64,000 nucleotides of DNA, from contig BPUI01000001.1 of the NCBI GenBank assembly GCA_019973575.1, positions 806,001 to 870,000 of the forward strand, in the 5' to 3' direction. Both the position numbers and the translations under genes were made by a program. Shown here one piece after another: positions 35,236-43,667 of this stretch. How positions within the stretch are numbered: position 1 is the stretch's first letter; each line of letters opens with the position of its first letter. Source of the stretch: Gemmatimonadetes bacterium T265. Lineage in GTDB: Bacteria > Gemmatimonadota > Gemmatimonadetes > Gemmatimonadales > Gemmatimonadaceae. The notes below the pieces were generated by a model. The model did no database searches. It was not told where the DNA came from and saw only the letters and a program-made list of their open reading frames with translations.

Positions 35236-36171
35236 TCAGGTGGAGATGGGGCGGCGGCGCAGGACCGCGACGCCGCCCGCGAGCGCGAGCAGGCCGTAGG
35301 CGACGACGAGAGCGGCGACGAGAACGGTCCCGAGACCGAGTGTGCCGACGGCCTGGGCCGCGGGCCCGAGGCCGGTCGCCCACCGCGCGAGCGCCGCGGC
35401 CGGCCCCTGTGGGAAGAGCCACGCGAGCACCCGGGCGCCCGGAAGACCGACCTCGCCTAACGCGTACACGGGGAATCCCGCCAGCAGCCACGCCGCCGCG
35501 ACCGGCGCGTCGAAGCGGATCAGTGTGGACGCGAGGAACGTCACGCCGGCGGTGAGCACGTACGCGGAGAACCCGGTCACGAGGATGGACGCGACGGGCA
35601 CGACGGACCCGAGGATCGCCGCCGTGAGGAGTACCGCGCCAGCGAACACGAGGAGCGCGCCTCCGCTGTTGATCGCGAAGGCCTGCAGGTAGTACCGGAC
35701 CGGCCGCACCGGCTTGGCGAAGAGGAAGCGCTGCAACCCGCGCTCGCGCTCGCGCGACACGAGGCCGCCGACGCCGATCAGCGCCGCGGCCGCCCCGCCG
35801 AGGGTGAGCAGCGTCGTGGCCAGGCCCGCGACCTGCGCGCGAACGATTGCGGCGTTCTGCGCCGCGATGACCGGACCGCCAACTTGGCCGTTCGTGCCGA
35901 GCGCCAGGCGGGCAAGCACCACCAACAGCGAGACGCCGAGCAGCGCGCCCAGCGTCAGCCAGCCCCCGCGCCGCTGCCAGAAGTCGCGCCATTGCCAGCG
36001 CGCGTAGCGCCCGAGAATGCCCGTCGAGTCGTCGTCCTCCGCTAACGGCTCGGCCGCGTCGCCATCGGCGCGCGTGAGCTCGCCGCGCCGCGCGCGCGCC
36101 GCCACGGCTTCCTCCCAGCCGGGGCTCCGCACGTCGTCCGCGTCCGTCTCATTCCGCCGCGCGTCGCTCAC
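35236..36171 (-). CDS. ABC-2 type transporter permease
   Basis: A 311-residue membrane protein. A hydrophilic N-terminal part of about 70 residues precedes about six hydrophobic helices. The segment RERERGLQRFLFAKPVRPVRYYLQ between helices 2 and 3 is the coupling-helix region typical of ABC-2 permeases. The GTG start overlaps the ATPase stop as GTGA. With the ATPase it should form an ABC-2 exporter; the cargo is unknown, though the M16 peptidase downstream suggests a peptide. Confidence 0.85.
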   Translation of the reverse strand: MSDARRNETDADDVRSPGWEEAVAARARRGELTRADGDAAEPLAEDDDSTGILGRYARWQWRDFWQRRGGWLTLGALLGVSLLVVLARLALGTNGQVGGPVIAAQNAAIVRAQVAGLATTLLTLGGAAAALIGVGGLVSRERERGLQRFLFAKPVRPVRYYLQAFAINSGGALLVFAGAVLLTAAILGSVVPVASILVTGFSAYVLTAGVTFLASTLIRFDAPVAAAWLLAGFPVYALGEVGLPGARVLAWLFPQGPAAALARWATGLGPAAQAVGTLGLGTVLVAALVVAYGLLALAGGVAVLRRRPIST

Positions 36172-37097
36172 AGCGCCACCTCGTGCAGGACGTCCCCGAC
36201 CGCCTCGTGGAACTCGTGCTCCAGCGCGCTCTGCGCCGGCGCGACGCCGGAGAGCAGCACTCCGCAGGCGAGCGCCCGCGCCAGCTTCGCATTCAGCTCC
36301 GGCAGCCCCGCCGCGCGCACCGCCCAGTCGCCGCGGCCTAACGGGACGACCTCGCCGAAGACGTCCGCGAGCTGCTCGGCGCCCGCGGCCACGGTCAGGC
36401 GCCAGAGCGAGGCGCGCGTCATCGGCATGACGCGCGTCACGTCGACCACGCGCTGCAGCTGCCCGCGGTCGAGGATCGCGACCCGGTCGCAGAGCCGCTC
36501 CAGCTCCTCGAGGTTGTGCGACGCGACGAGCACGGCCCGGTCCGGCCGCCGCAGCTCCGCGACGACGGCGCGGAAGCGGTTCGTCCAGAGCGGGTCGAGC
36601 CCGTGCGTCGGCTCGTCGAGGACGAGCACGCGCTCCTGGCGCAGCAGCGCCTGCGCGAGCCCGAGCCGCTGCTTGTTCCCCTTGCTCAGCTCCCGGAACC
36701 GCGCGCCCCGCTGGTCGGCCAGCCCAAACCTTTCGGCGACCTCCTGCGCGCGGAGCGCGACCTCCGCGTCGCGGACGCCGGCGAGCGTGGCGAAGCGTTC
36801 GAGCGCCTCGCCGACGGTCCACCGCGGCTCGACGTCGACCAGTTCGGAGAGATAGCCGATGCCGTGCCGCTCGATGTACGCGCGCGGGGCCTGTCCGTCG
36901 ATCGTGACCGTGCCCGAGGTCGGCCGCAGGTAGCCGAGCAGGATGCCGATGAGCGTACTCTTCCCCGCCCCGTTCGGCCCGGCAATGCCGAGGACCTCGC
37001 CGCGCCGCACGGTGAGCGTGAACCCGGCGAGCGCGTCGACGATTCGCGCGCTCCGCCACCGAGCGTAGCGCTTCGACACGGCGTCGAACGCGATCAC
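36168..37097 (-). CDS. ABC-2 transporter ATP-binding protein
   Basis: A 309-residue ABC ATPase. Walker A AGPNGAGKST, signature ELSKGNKQRLGLAQALL, Walker B VLVLDEPTHGLDP and the switch His in VASHN are present. The C-terminal about 90 residues are a substrate-specific extension (WRLTVAAGAEQLADVFGEVVPLG) seen in many exporter ATPases such as the NatA/CcmA-like drug-export group. It starts 10 nt after the TPR gene stop and overlaps the permease gene. Confidence 0.9.
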   Translation of the reverse strand: MIAFDAVSKRYARWRSARIVDALAGFTLTVRRGEVLGIAGPNGAGKSTLIGILLGYLRPTSGTVTIDGQAPRAYIERHGIGYLSELVDVEPRWTVGEALERFATLAGVRDAEVALRAQEVAERFGLADQRGARFRELSKGNKQRLGLAQALLRQERVLVLDEPTHGLDPLWTNRFRAVVAELRRPDRAVLVASHNLEELERLCDRVAILDRGQLQRVVDVTRVMPMTRASLWRLTVAAGAEQLADVFGEVVPLGRGDWAVRAAGLPELNAKLARALACGVLLSGVAPAQSALEHEFHEAVGDVLHEVAL

Positions 37098-37107
37098 CCG
37101 CGGGCGC

Positions 37108-38313
37108 TCACGGCCGGCGCGTCGTCGGCGCGGGGTAGGACGGGGCGGGGGCGGTCTGCTGCGCCGGCGCCGTGGTCGCGCCGGCGGCGGGCGCGGTCGC
37201 CGCCGCGTCCGGGCGGCAGGTGCTCCAGTCGCCGGGTCCCGAGCGCTGGAAGAAGCTCTGCGCGAGCGACGTGTTCCCGACGCGGATCAGCGCGCAGCCG
37301 AGCCAGCCCATCGCGACGCGGTCGGTCGGGTCGGCCTGGACGGCGGTGCGCAGGTACTCGATCGCGCGGTCGGGGTGGTTGGTCTGAAGCAGCAGGAGCC
37401 CGACCTCGCGCCGGGCGAGCGCGTTGTCCGGCTCCAGGCGGCTGGCCGTCTCGAGCTCCGTCGACGCGCGCGCGAGGTCGCCGTCCTCGCGCGCCATGCG
37501 GGCGAGGTAGACGTGCGGCAACGCCGCGCCGGAGTTGGCGTCCGCGGCCTTCTGGAAGTCGCGCCGTGCCGCGTCGCGCTGCCCCGCCTTGAACTCGGCG
37601 ACCGCCTGGTCCATGGTGCGCGTTCGGTTGCCGGCGACGAGCCAGTAGAGTCCCGCCGCGACGACGGCGAGCGCGACGACGGCGCCGACGATCGCCGCGG
37701 TCAGGTTCCGCGGCCGGGCACGTACGGCGCCGCCGGTCGCGACCGGCGCACGGTCCGCGGGCGCGGCATCGCTCGGACTGCTGCCGCTCAGCGGCGTGGC
37801 CGGCGCGGGCGCGGTCGGCGGCGGCGCGTACGACGGTGGTGCGTAGGACGGCGGCGCGGCCGGCGGCGCGTACGGCGGCGGGGCGAACGACGATGCCGGC
37901 TGCCCCGCCGAGGGCGTCGCGCGGCTCACGGCCGTATGCAGGCCGGTGTCGGCGGCGATGCCGAGGCCGAGCGCGGCCTCGAGCGCCTGGAAGCCGGCGC
38001 GGGCGGCCGCGACGTCGTCGACCGTCGGGCGGTACTCGGGGAACGCGGCGCGGTCGGCCGCGGACTGGAAGGCGAGGAGCGCGTGCGCGTGCGGGTATTC
38101 GAGCACGCCCCGCGTGCGTCCCTCGCCGACGAGCGCGGGGCCGGCGAGTCCCGACCCGCCGACCGCGGCGCGCAGGGCGGTCTCGGTCGCGGCCCACGCG
38201 TCGCGCAGGTCGACGGCGGCGTGGTCGGGGGCGTGTTCGACGTCGAGACGGACGACGGCGGGGCGCGCGACGTCGAGGGCGGCGCGGGCGGAGCGGAGGT
38301 CGGCGGCGTTCAT
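37108..38313 (-). CDS. TPR-repeat membrane protein
   Basis: A 401-residue protein. Residues 1-120 are a soluble helical domain (LDVARPAVVRLDVEHAPDHAAVDLRDAW); 130-190 is a Pro/Tyr/Ala repeat linker with APPSYAPPSYAPP; a transmembrane helix follows (LTAAIVGAVVALAVVAAGLYWLVAG); then at least three TPR units (RDAARRDFQKAADANSG, GDLARASTELETASRLEPDN, HPDRAIEYLRTAVQADPTD). The protein-binding TPR part would lie outside the cytoplasm if the N-terminus is inside. It is the first partner upstream of the ABC-2 ATPase (10-nt gap), which suggests a scaffold for that exporter. Confidence 0.75.
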   Translation of the reverse strand: MNAADLRSARAALDVARPAVVRLDVEHAPDHAAVDLRDAWAATETALRAAVGGSGLAGPALVGEGRTRGVLEYPHAHALLAFQSAADRAAFPEYRPTVDDVAAARAGFQALEAALGLGIAADTGLHTAVSRATPSAGQPASSFAPPPYAPPAAPPSYAPPSYAPPPTAPAPATPLSGSSPSDAAPADRAPVATGGAVRARPRNLTAAIVGAVVALAVVAAGLYWLVAGNRTRTMDQAVAEFKAGQRDAARRDFQKAADANSGAALPHVYLARMAREDGDLARASTELETASRLEPDNALARREVGLLLLQTNHPDRAIEYLRTAVQADPTDRVAMGWLGCALIRVGNTSLAQSFFQRSGPGDWSTCRPDAAATAPAAGATTAPAQQTAPAPSYPAPTTRRP

Positions 38314-38364
38314 TGTCGCGTGGTCAGGTGCAAACGGGCGACCACCCGTCCCTGGTGACTCACC

Positions 38365-39477
38365 CTACCGGACGATGCGGAGCAGCCCCGCGTCGGCGCT
38401 ACCGCGGATGAACGACTCCGCGTCGCGGGCGGAGATCCGTACCCCGGTCGACCGGTACTGGCGGCGCGCGACCGCGGCCATGTACTCGCGCACCGACGCG
38501 CCGCGCACCTCGTCCGCGCTCGCCTCGCGGAGCCGTGCGACGATCTCGTCCCACGTGCCGTCGATCTCGCGCCCCTCGTCGGTGACGACGCGGTGGCGCG
38601 CGGCCGGCGGGAGCGTCGCCTGGGCGGCCGCCTCCGCCGCGCCGTCGACGCCCCCGGCGAACAGTTCGAGCTGGTCGTCGCGCTCGGCCGCGTCTTCCAG
38701 CTCGGCCAGCAGCTCGTCGATCGCGTCGGGCTCGCCGGTGAGTTCGGTCGCGCGCGCCTCCCAGGGCTGGAGCCGCTCGTCGCCCTCGGGCACGCCGCGC
38801 ACGGTCTTCAGCAGCTCGACCGTCCGCCACAGGCCGAGCTCGTCCCAGTGGTCGTCGGGGGCGGAGCGCTCGAGGTGCGAGAGGGCGCGCTCGTAGTCGC
38901 CCGCGTCGTAGAGCAGGTTGCCGAGGTAGATGCGCGCCTCGACGTGGTCGGCGTCGAGGTCGAGCGCGCGCTGGAGCGCAGCGGCCGCCCCGTCGTCGTC
39001 GCCGAGCCGGTGGAGGGCGTAGCCGACGCAGGCGACGACTTCGGCGTTGTCGGGCGCCTCGCGCGCGGCGATCTCGAAGAAGCTCTTCGCCTCCTCGATG
39101 AGTCCCTCGCGAAAGAGGGCGCGCCCGATCTGGAGCATGAGCTCGACGTCGTCGTGGTAGCCGAGCTCGAGGGTGTGCTGGAAGGTGCGCATCGCCGCCT
39201 CGTGCTGGCCGAACTTCATCAGCACTTCGGCGAGGCCGGCGAGGGCGTCTTCGTGCTCGGCGTCGAGCGCGAGGGCCTCGTCGAAGGCGCGCCGGGCCCA
39301 GGCGAACTCCTCGCGGGCGAGCCGGGCGTAGCCGAGGCCGACGTGGAGTTCGACCGCGTGCGGGTAAAGGCCGAGCCCTTCCTTCAGGACGGCGATCGCC
39401 TCGTCGTACTCCCCCTCGTTGTAGAGCGTGTGGGCGCGCTCGTCGTACTCTTCGGAGCTGAGGAAGGGGTCGGGCAT
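38365..39477 (-). CDS. Cytoplasmic TPR-repeat protein
   Basis: A 370-residue soluble protein with about six tetratricopeptide repeats (GEYDEAIAVLKEGLGLYPHA, EFAWARRAFDEALALDAEHED, GQHEAAMRTFQHTLELGYH, GLIEEAKSFFEIAAREAPDN, DDDGAAAALQRALDLDADH, GDYERALSHLERSAPD), followed by an acidic linker and a C-terminal about 80-residue domain (DGTWDEIVARLREASADEVRGASVREYMAAVARRQYR). The start is ATG 39477. It leads the minus-strand block ending in the M16 peptidase, 51 nt from the second TPR gene. It is probably a protein-interaction adaptor; partners unknown. Confidence 0.8.
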   Translation of the reverse strand: MPDPFLSSEEYDERAHTLYNEGEYDEAIAVLKEGLGLYPHAVELHVGLGYARLAREEFAWARRAFDEALALDAEHEDALAGLAEVLMKFGQHEAAMRTFQHTLELGYHDDVELMLQIGRALFREGLIEEAKSFFEIAAREAPDNAEVVACVGYALHRLGDDDGAAAALQRALDLDADHVEARIYLGNLLYDAGDYERALSHLERSAPDDHWDELGLWRTVELLKTVRGVPEGDERLQPWEARATELTGEPDAIDELLAELEDAAERDDQLELFAGGVDGAAEAAAQATLPPAARHRVVTDEGREIDGTWDEIVARLREASADEVRGASVREYMAAVARRQYRSTGVRISARDAESFIRGSADAGLLRIVR

Positions 39478-39685
39478 TCGGGCGTTCTCTCCGCGCGCGG
39501 GTCGTCCGTATTGTACCGCACGGAGCGGCGGGCGTTCAACGGCGCAGCGGGGTCGCTGCGGCGCCGCCGTGCGAACCGGCGTCGGCGGGGCGCGGAGCGG
39601 GAGGGTGCCGCGTAGGCGTCGAGGTGAGCCCGCGCGCCCGCGCGCCGCCGCGCGGCGGGGTGTCAACCCGCGGACGCCCGCGACG

Positions 39686-40639
39686 TTAGGCGGCTTCCGC
39701 CTCGATCGCCGCCGCGATCTCCCCCGCCAGCCGCGCGTTCGCCTCGAGGAGTGCAAGGTTGGCGGCGAGCGACCGTCCCCCCGTCGCCCGCTGCACCGCG
39801 CCGAGCAGGTACGGCGTCACCGCGGGCCCGGCCACCCCTTCGCGCCCTGCCGCCGCGAGTGCCTCGGCCACTGCCCCGTCGACCAACTCGCCCGGCAGCG
39901 CCGCGCCGGCCGGCGGCGGCTGCACCACCAGCACCGCCTCCTCGCGCCCGAGCGCGCGGTGGTGGCGCCAGAGTGTCGCGACCTCCGACGCGTGCTCGAC
40001 CGTGTGGGGGACGGGGAGCCCCGCGTCGGCCGTGAAGAAGCCCGGCAGGCGCCGCGTGCGGTAGCCGACGACCGGCACGCCTAACGTTTCGAGCCGTTCG
40101 AGCGTCGCCGGCAGGTCGAGGATCGACTTCGCGCCGGCGCAGACGACGACCATCGGCGTGCGGGCCAGCTCCATCAGGTCGGCCGACTCGTCGCGTACCC
40201 AGCGCGCGGGGGGCGCGCCCGGCAGCTCGCGGTGCACGCCGCCGATGCCCCCCGTCGCGAACACCGGCACGCCTGCGAGCCGGCCGAGGGCGAGCGAGGC
40301 GGCGACCGTGGTCGCGCCGTCGGCGCCGGCGAGCATCGCGGCGGCCAGGTCGCGCGCGGAGACCTTGCGCACGCCGTCGCGGGCGAGGAAGCGTTCGAGG
40401 TCGTCGCCGTCGAGGCCGAGCGTCGGCGTGCCGCGCACGACCGCGCTGATCGCGGGCTCGGCGCCCGCGCTCCGCACGGCCGCGACCATTCGTTCGGCCG
40501 CCTCGCGGTTGGCCGGGATCGGCAAACCCTGCGCGAGGACCGAACTCTCGAGCAGGACGAGCGGGCGGCCGGCGGCGCGGGCCGCGGCGACGGCGGCGGA
40601 CTCGCGGAGGACCGAGGTCGCCGTCCCGTGCGCGGTCAT
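39686..40639 (-). CDS. psuG: Pseudouridine-5'-phosphate glycosidase
   Basis: A 317-residue PsuG-family enzyme that reversibly splits pseudouridine 5'-phosphate into uracil and ribose 5-phosphate. Family blocks are LESSVLAQGLPIPANREAAE, GATTVAASLALGRLAGVPVFATGGIGGVHR, VCAGAKSILDLPATLERLETLGVPVVGY and NLALLEANARLAGEIA. The usual partner kinase PsuK is not adjacent, so pseudouridine phosphorylation must be coded elsewhere or the enzyme uses an already phosphorylated source. The stop TAA is in a GCCTAAC motif. Confidence 0.93.
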   Translation of the reverse strand: MTAHGTATSVLRESAAVAAARAAGRPLVLLESSVLAQGLPIPANREAAERMVAAVRSAGAEPAISAVVRGTPTLGLDGDDLERFLARDGVRKVSARDLAAAMLAGADGATTVAASLALGRLAGVPVFATGGIGGVHRELPGAPPARWVRDESADLMELARTPMVVVCAGAKSILDLPATLERLETLGVPVVGYRTRRLPGFFTADAGLPVPHTVEHASEVATLWRHHRALGREEAVLVVQPPPAGAALPGELVDGAVAEALAAAGREGVAGPAVTPYLLGAVQRATGGRSLAANLALLEANARLAGEIAAAIEAEAA

Positions 40640-40650
40640 TCCGGGTGCGG

Positions 40651-41076
40651 TCAGCTCGCGCGGGCGCGCGTGCTCCGGCGCGCGCGTCCGCGCTGCGGCG
40701 CGGGGGCCGGCGGCGGCCGCAGGCTGTCGGGCACGGCGGGCGCATTGAAGATTGACCCCGCACCGGGCGCGGGGATCGGCGCCGGGGGCGCCTGTGCGAG
40801 CGCGCCCGCGGCGGAGTCGACCCAGGCCTGGATGTCGAGACGCTGGCGCTCCTGCGCGGGGATCTTGGCCGACGTGCGGCCGACGCGGACCGTGCTGTCG
40901 GGGCCCGCGGCGGAGTCGCGGGCGGGGCGCGCGGCGCGAGGCCGCGCGAGCACGCCCGCGATCTGCGCGCCTCCGGGGCGAGCGACGCCGGCGCCGAGCA
41001 GCGCCACGCCGGCGAGCGCGGCGGCGGCGCGGCAGAGCGGGCGGACGAATCGGTGCGGCATGCGAGTCTCGGTCAT
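40651..41076 (-). CDS. Hypothetical exported Pro/Ala-rich protein
   Basis: A 141-residue protein with a signal peptide (FVRPLCRAAAALAGVALLGAGVARPGGAQ). The mature chain is basic and Pro/Ala-rich with a short ordered part (TVRVGRTSAKIPAQERQRLDIQAWVDSAAGALAQ). The start could be ATG 41076, ATG 41061 or the GTG at 41088 that overlaps the beta-lactamase stop; all keep the signal peptide. It has no recognised family. Close linkage to the serine hydrolase upstream suggests co-expression. Confidence 0.5.
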   Translation of the reverse strand: MTETRMPHRFVRPLCRAAAALAGVALLGAGVARPGGAQIAGVLARPRAARPARDSAAGPDSTVRVGRTSAKIPAQERQRLDIQAWVDSAAGALAQAPPAPIPAPGAGSIFNAPAVPDSLRPPPAPAPQRGRARRSTRARAS

Positions 41077-41084
41077 CGCGCGGG

Positions 41085-42038
41085 TCACGGCGGGGGCGGC
41101 TGGCGGACGGCGGGGGGCGGCCACGCGGCGGCGATGCGCTGCCCCATGCGCGCCATCAGCAGCTGCGGCTCGGTGTCGATGAGCCAGCGCTGGTCCCGGT
41201 TCTCCTTCGTGAACACGCACGCGACGACGCGCGATTGGAGGTACCAGAGCGTGCACTCGGTGCGCGCGTCGTCGACCGCGCCGGTCTTGTGCGGGGCGCG
41301 CACGCCGTCGACGTAGCGCTGCAGGAGCTGCCCGTCCTCGTTGTGCTCGAGGACGTCGAGCATCGCCGAGTCGGCGGCCCGGCTCACCGCCCTCCCGCCG
41401 GCGAGGAGGCCGAAGAGCGCGGCCATCTCGTCCGGCGTCGTCACGCCGAGGCCGTACTTGGCGGAGCTGTCGGGGGCGACGCTCGCGATGCGCAGGTAGA
41501 CCTTGGAATGCACCTTCGTGTGCGGCAGGCCTAACGCTTCCATCTTCTGCCAGACGCGCCGGATGACGACGCGGTCGAGCAGCAGGTTGGTCGCGGTGTT
41601 GTCGCTCGTCGTGCTCATCAGCCACGCCGCGTCGCGCACGGTGACCGCGAGCCCGGGGTGCAGCCACTGCAGCTGTCCGCTCCCGGGCACCTGGTCGATC
41701 TTGAGCACCGTGAGCGGGTCGTCGAGCGCGAGCTGCTTGTGCTCGACGAGGTCGTACACGGTGACGAGCACGGCCACCTTGATGAGCGAGGCCGTCGGGA
41801 AGGTCTCGCCGCCGCGGCGGTCGAGGCGCTCGCCGGTGTCGAGGTTGCGCACTGCGTAGCCGACCACGCCGCGGCGCGCGCCCTCGTACGGGGCGACGAG
41901 CGAGTCGAGCGCGCGGCGGAGCGCGGCCGTGTCGGCGCGGGCCCCCGCCTGCGCCCGCGTCGGAACGGGCACGACCGCCGCGGCCAGCGCGAGCGCGCCG
42001 AGCGCGCGCATCGCGGCGGCCGCGCGCGCCGGGATCAC
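41085..42038 (-). CDS. Exported class A beta-lactamase-like serine hydrolase
   Basis: A 317-residue exported protein of the beta-lactamase/PBP superfamily. After a signal peptide ending at TRAQA, it has the nucleophile motif S-x-x-K (TASLIKV), the S-D-N motif (TSDNTATN) and K-T-G (HKTGAVDDA). The omega-loop E-x-x-L-N of true class A enzymes is not seen between SDN and KTG, so efficient beta-lactam deacylation is doubtful; a D-alanyl carboxypeptidase or esterase role is equally possible. Its ATG overlaps the stop of the small gene upstream (ATGA), and its own stop is next to the following exported protein gene. Confidence 0.8.
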   Translation of the reverse strand: MIPARAAAAMRALGALALAAAVVPVPTRAQAGARADTAALRRALDSLVAPYEGARRGVVGYAVRNLDTGERLDRRGGETFPTASLIKVAVLVTVYDLVEHKQLALDDPLTVLKIDQVPGSGQLQWLHPGLAVTVRDAAWLMSTTSDNTATNLLLDRVVIRRVWQKMEALGLPHTKVHSKVYLRIASVAPDSSAKYGLGVTTPDEMAALFGLLAGGRAVSRAADSAMLDVLEHNEDGQLLQRYVDGVRAPHKTGAVDDARTECTLWYLQSRVVACVFTKENRDQRWLIDTEPQLLMARMGQRIAAAWPPPAVRQPPPP

Positions 42039-42268
42039 TCCGCGGCGTCCTCGAACTCTTCGGTCTTGCGCGAGGCGACGAGCTCGCGGTTGCTCGACGT
42101 GGGGTCGTACATCGCGAGCACGCGCACGGTCTCCCCCGGGTAGGCGTCGAACTCCTTGCCGGTGCCCTGGTAGACCTTGATCTCGTGGCCGTCCTCGAAG
42201 CGCAGCAGGACGAGGGGATAGTCACGGTTGACGTACTGCTTGCGGACGCGCTTCGGGGCGGTAGCCAT
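42035..42268 (-). CDS. Conserved-looking small protein upstream of serine hydrolase
   Basis: A 77-residue cytoplasmic protein, basic N-terminus (MATAPKRVRKQYVNRDYPLV) then beta-rich (VLLRFEDGHEIKVYQGTGKEFDAYPGETVRVLAMYDP) and an acidic tail. The compact beta pattern resembles a small SH3/OB-like barrel. Its stop overlaps the beta-lactamase-like start as ATGA, implying coupling. No name can be given. Confidence 0.6.
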   Translation of the reverse strand: MATAPKRVRKQYVNRDYPLVLLRFEDGHEIKVYQGTGKEFDAYPGETVRVLAMYDPTSSNRELVASRKTEEFEDAAE

Positions 42269-42397
42269 GGGTCGCAGAGCGGGAGAAAGGGGACGAGCCG
42301 CCGATCGACAACAAAGAGGGGCGGCGGGGGGGAGGCGTCAAGGGAAGCGGGCCGCGCCGTCGGTCGGACGCGCCGTCGTCCGCGGTCCGTCGCGGCG

Positions 42398-43603
42398 TCA
42401 CGTCACCGTCGCGCGCGGCCCCTCGTACGCGCGCCACGCGCCCGTCGCGAGGATCTCGTCGATCGCCCCGACCGCCGCCTCCAGCTCCTCGTCGCTCGTG
42501 TAGAAGTGCGGCGCGACGCGGATCCCCGCGCCCGGGCGGTAGTCGACCACGACGTCGCGCGCGAGCAGCGCCTGCGCCACCTCGTACCCGTGCGGGACGT
42601 CGAAGGCGACCGTGCCGCCGCGGCGCGCCGGGTCGCGCGGCGCGCGCACGGGGTACCCGCGCGCATCGGCGAGGGCGACGAGGCGCTCCGTCTGCCGCAC
42701 GCTCTTCGCGCGCACCGCCTCCATCCCGGCCGCGGCCAGCAGGCGCGGCCCCTCGATCGCGGCGTACAGCGCGGGCACGACCGGCGTCCCGCCGAGCCAC
42801 CCCCACGCCCCGCCCGCCCACTCCATCGCCGTGTCGAAGGCGAACGGCCGCGCGTGCGCCTGCCACCCGGTGAGCGCGGGGCGCACGGGCGCCCCGGCGC
42901 GCGCCTCGGCCTCCGCCGACACGTAGAGGAAGCTCCCGCCGGGGCCGCCGCACAGCCACTTGAGCACGCCGCCGGCGAGGAAGTCGGTGCCTAACGCGAC
43001 GACGTCCACCGGCATCACGCCCGCCGAGTGGTACGCGTCGAGCATGACCAGCGCCCCCGCCGCGTGCGCGTGCCGCACGATCCGCTCGGCGTCCATCACG
43101 AACGCCGAGCGGAAGAGCACGTGCGACACCGCGACGAGCCGGGTGCGCTCGTCGACCGCGGCGCAGACCGCGTCGGCGTCGACGGTCATCCCGTCCTCGC
43201 TCGGGACGACGACGACGCGGGCGCCGAGCCGCGCCGCCATCGCCTCGACGGCGTAGCGCACGCTCGGGAAGTCGAGCGCGGTCATCACGATCGTGTCGCG
43301 CCCGCGGGAGAAGTCGAGCGCGGAGACGACGGCCGCGTGCGCCAGCGTGACCGTGGGCGTCATCGCGACGGTGCCGGCGGGGGCGCCGACGAGCGGGGCG
43401 ACCTCGTCGCCGACCGACACGGGCAGCTCCCACCACCGCTCCGCCCACGCGCGCACGCCGCGGTCGGTCCACGCGTCGGCGTACTCGGTCAGGCGGTCGC
43501 GCGCGGCGCGCGGCATCGCGCCGAGCGAGTTCGAGACGAGGTAGGTCGACCGCGCGAGCGTCGGGAACTCGGGGCGAAAGCGGAGGAGCGGGTCGTCGGG
43601 CAT
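42398..43603 (-). CDS. PLP-dependent aminotransferase class V / kynureninase-like enzyme
   Basis: A 401-residue fold-type I PLP enzyme. The Schiff-base lysine is in GGVLKWLCGGPGGSFLYV; the phosphate-binding segment is TPTVTLAHAAV; the pyridine-N Asp is in VMLDAYHSAG. The family covers kynureninases, cysteine desulfurase-like and isopenicillin-epimerase-like enzymes; the GGPG after the lysine and DAYHSAG point to the kynureninase-like branch. The exact substrate is undetermined. It follows an amino-acid permease and a secreted aminopeptidase on the same strand, fitting amino-acid breakdown. Confidence 0.8.
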   Translation of the reverse strand: MPDDPLLRFRPEFPTLARSTYLVSNSLGAMPRAARDRLTEYADAWTDRGVRAWAERWWELPVSVGDEVAPLVGAPAGTVAMTPTVTLAHAAVVSALDFSRGRDTIVMTALDFPSVRYAVEAMAARLGARVVVVPSEDGMTVDADAVCAAVDERTRLVAVSHVLFRSAFVMDAERIVRHAHAAGALVMLDAYHSAGVMPVDVVALGTDFLAGGVLKWLCGGPGGSFLYVSAEAEARAGAPVRPALTGWQAHARPFAFDTAMEWAGGAWGWLGGTPVVPALYAAIEGPRLLAAAGMEAVRAKSVRQTERLVALADARGYPVRAPRDPARRGGTVAFDVPHGYEVAQALLARDVVVDYRPGAGIRVAPHFYTSDEELEAAVGAIDEILATGAWRAYEGPRATVT

Positions 43604-43631
43604 CGGGAGGGGCAGTGTGTCACCCGCAATC

Positions 43632-43651
43632 TGTCGTCCCGAGCGCCGCGA
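43632..43651. repeat. REP-like half element
   Basis: TGTCGTCCCGAGCG followed by CCGCGA, in the gap between the permease and the PLP-enzyme genes. The same core is found as both arms of the hairpin at 50086-50198, which marks it as a dispersed intergenic repeat. This copy has only one arm. Confidence 0.5.
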
Positions 43652-43667
43652 TGTCTGCTTCCGACGG

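Noticed and set aside
41085-42038. Calling the serine hydrolase a true beta-lactam resistance gene
   Set aside because: The ExxLN omega-loop motif is missing, so resistance cannot be claimed from sequence.
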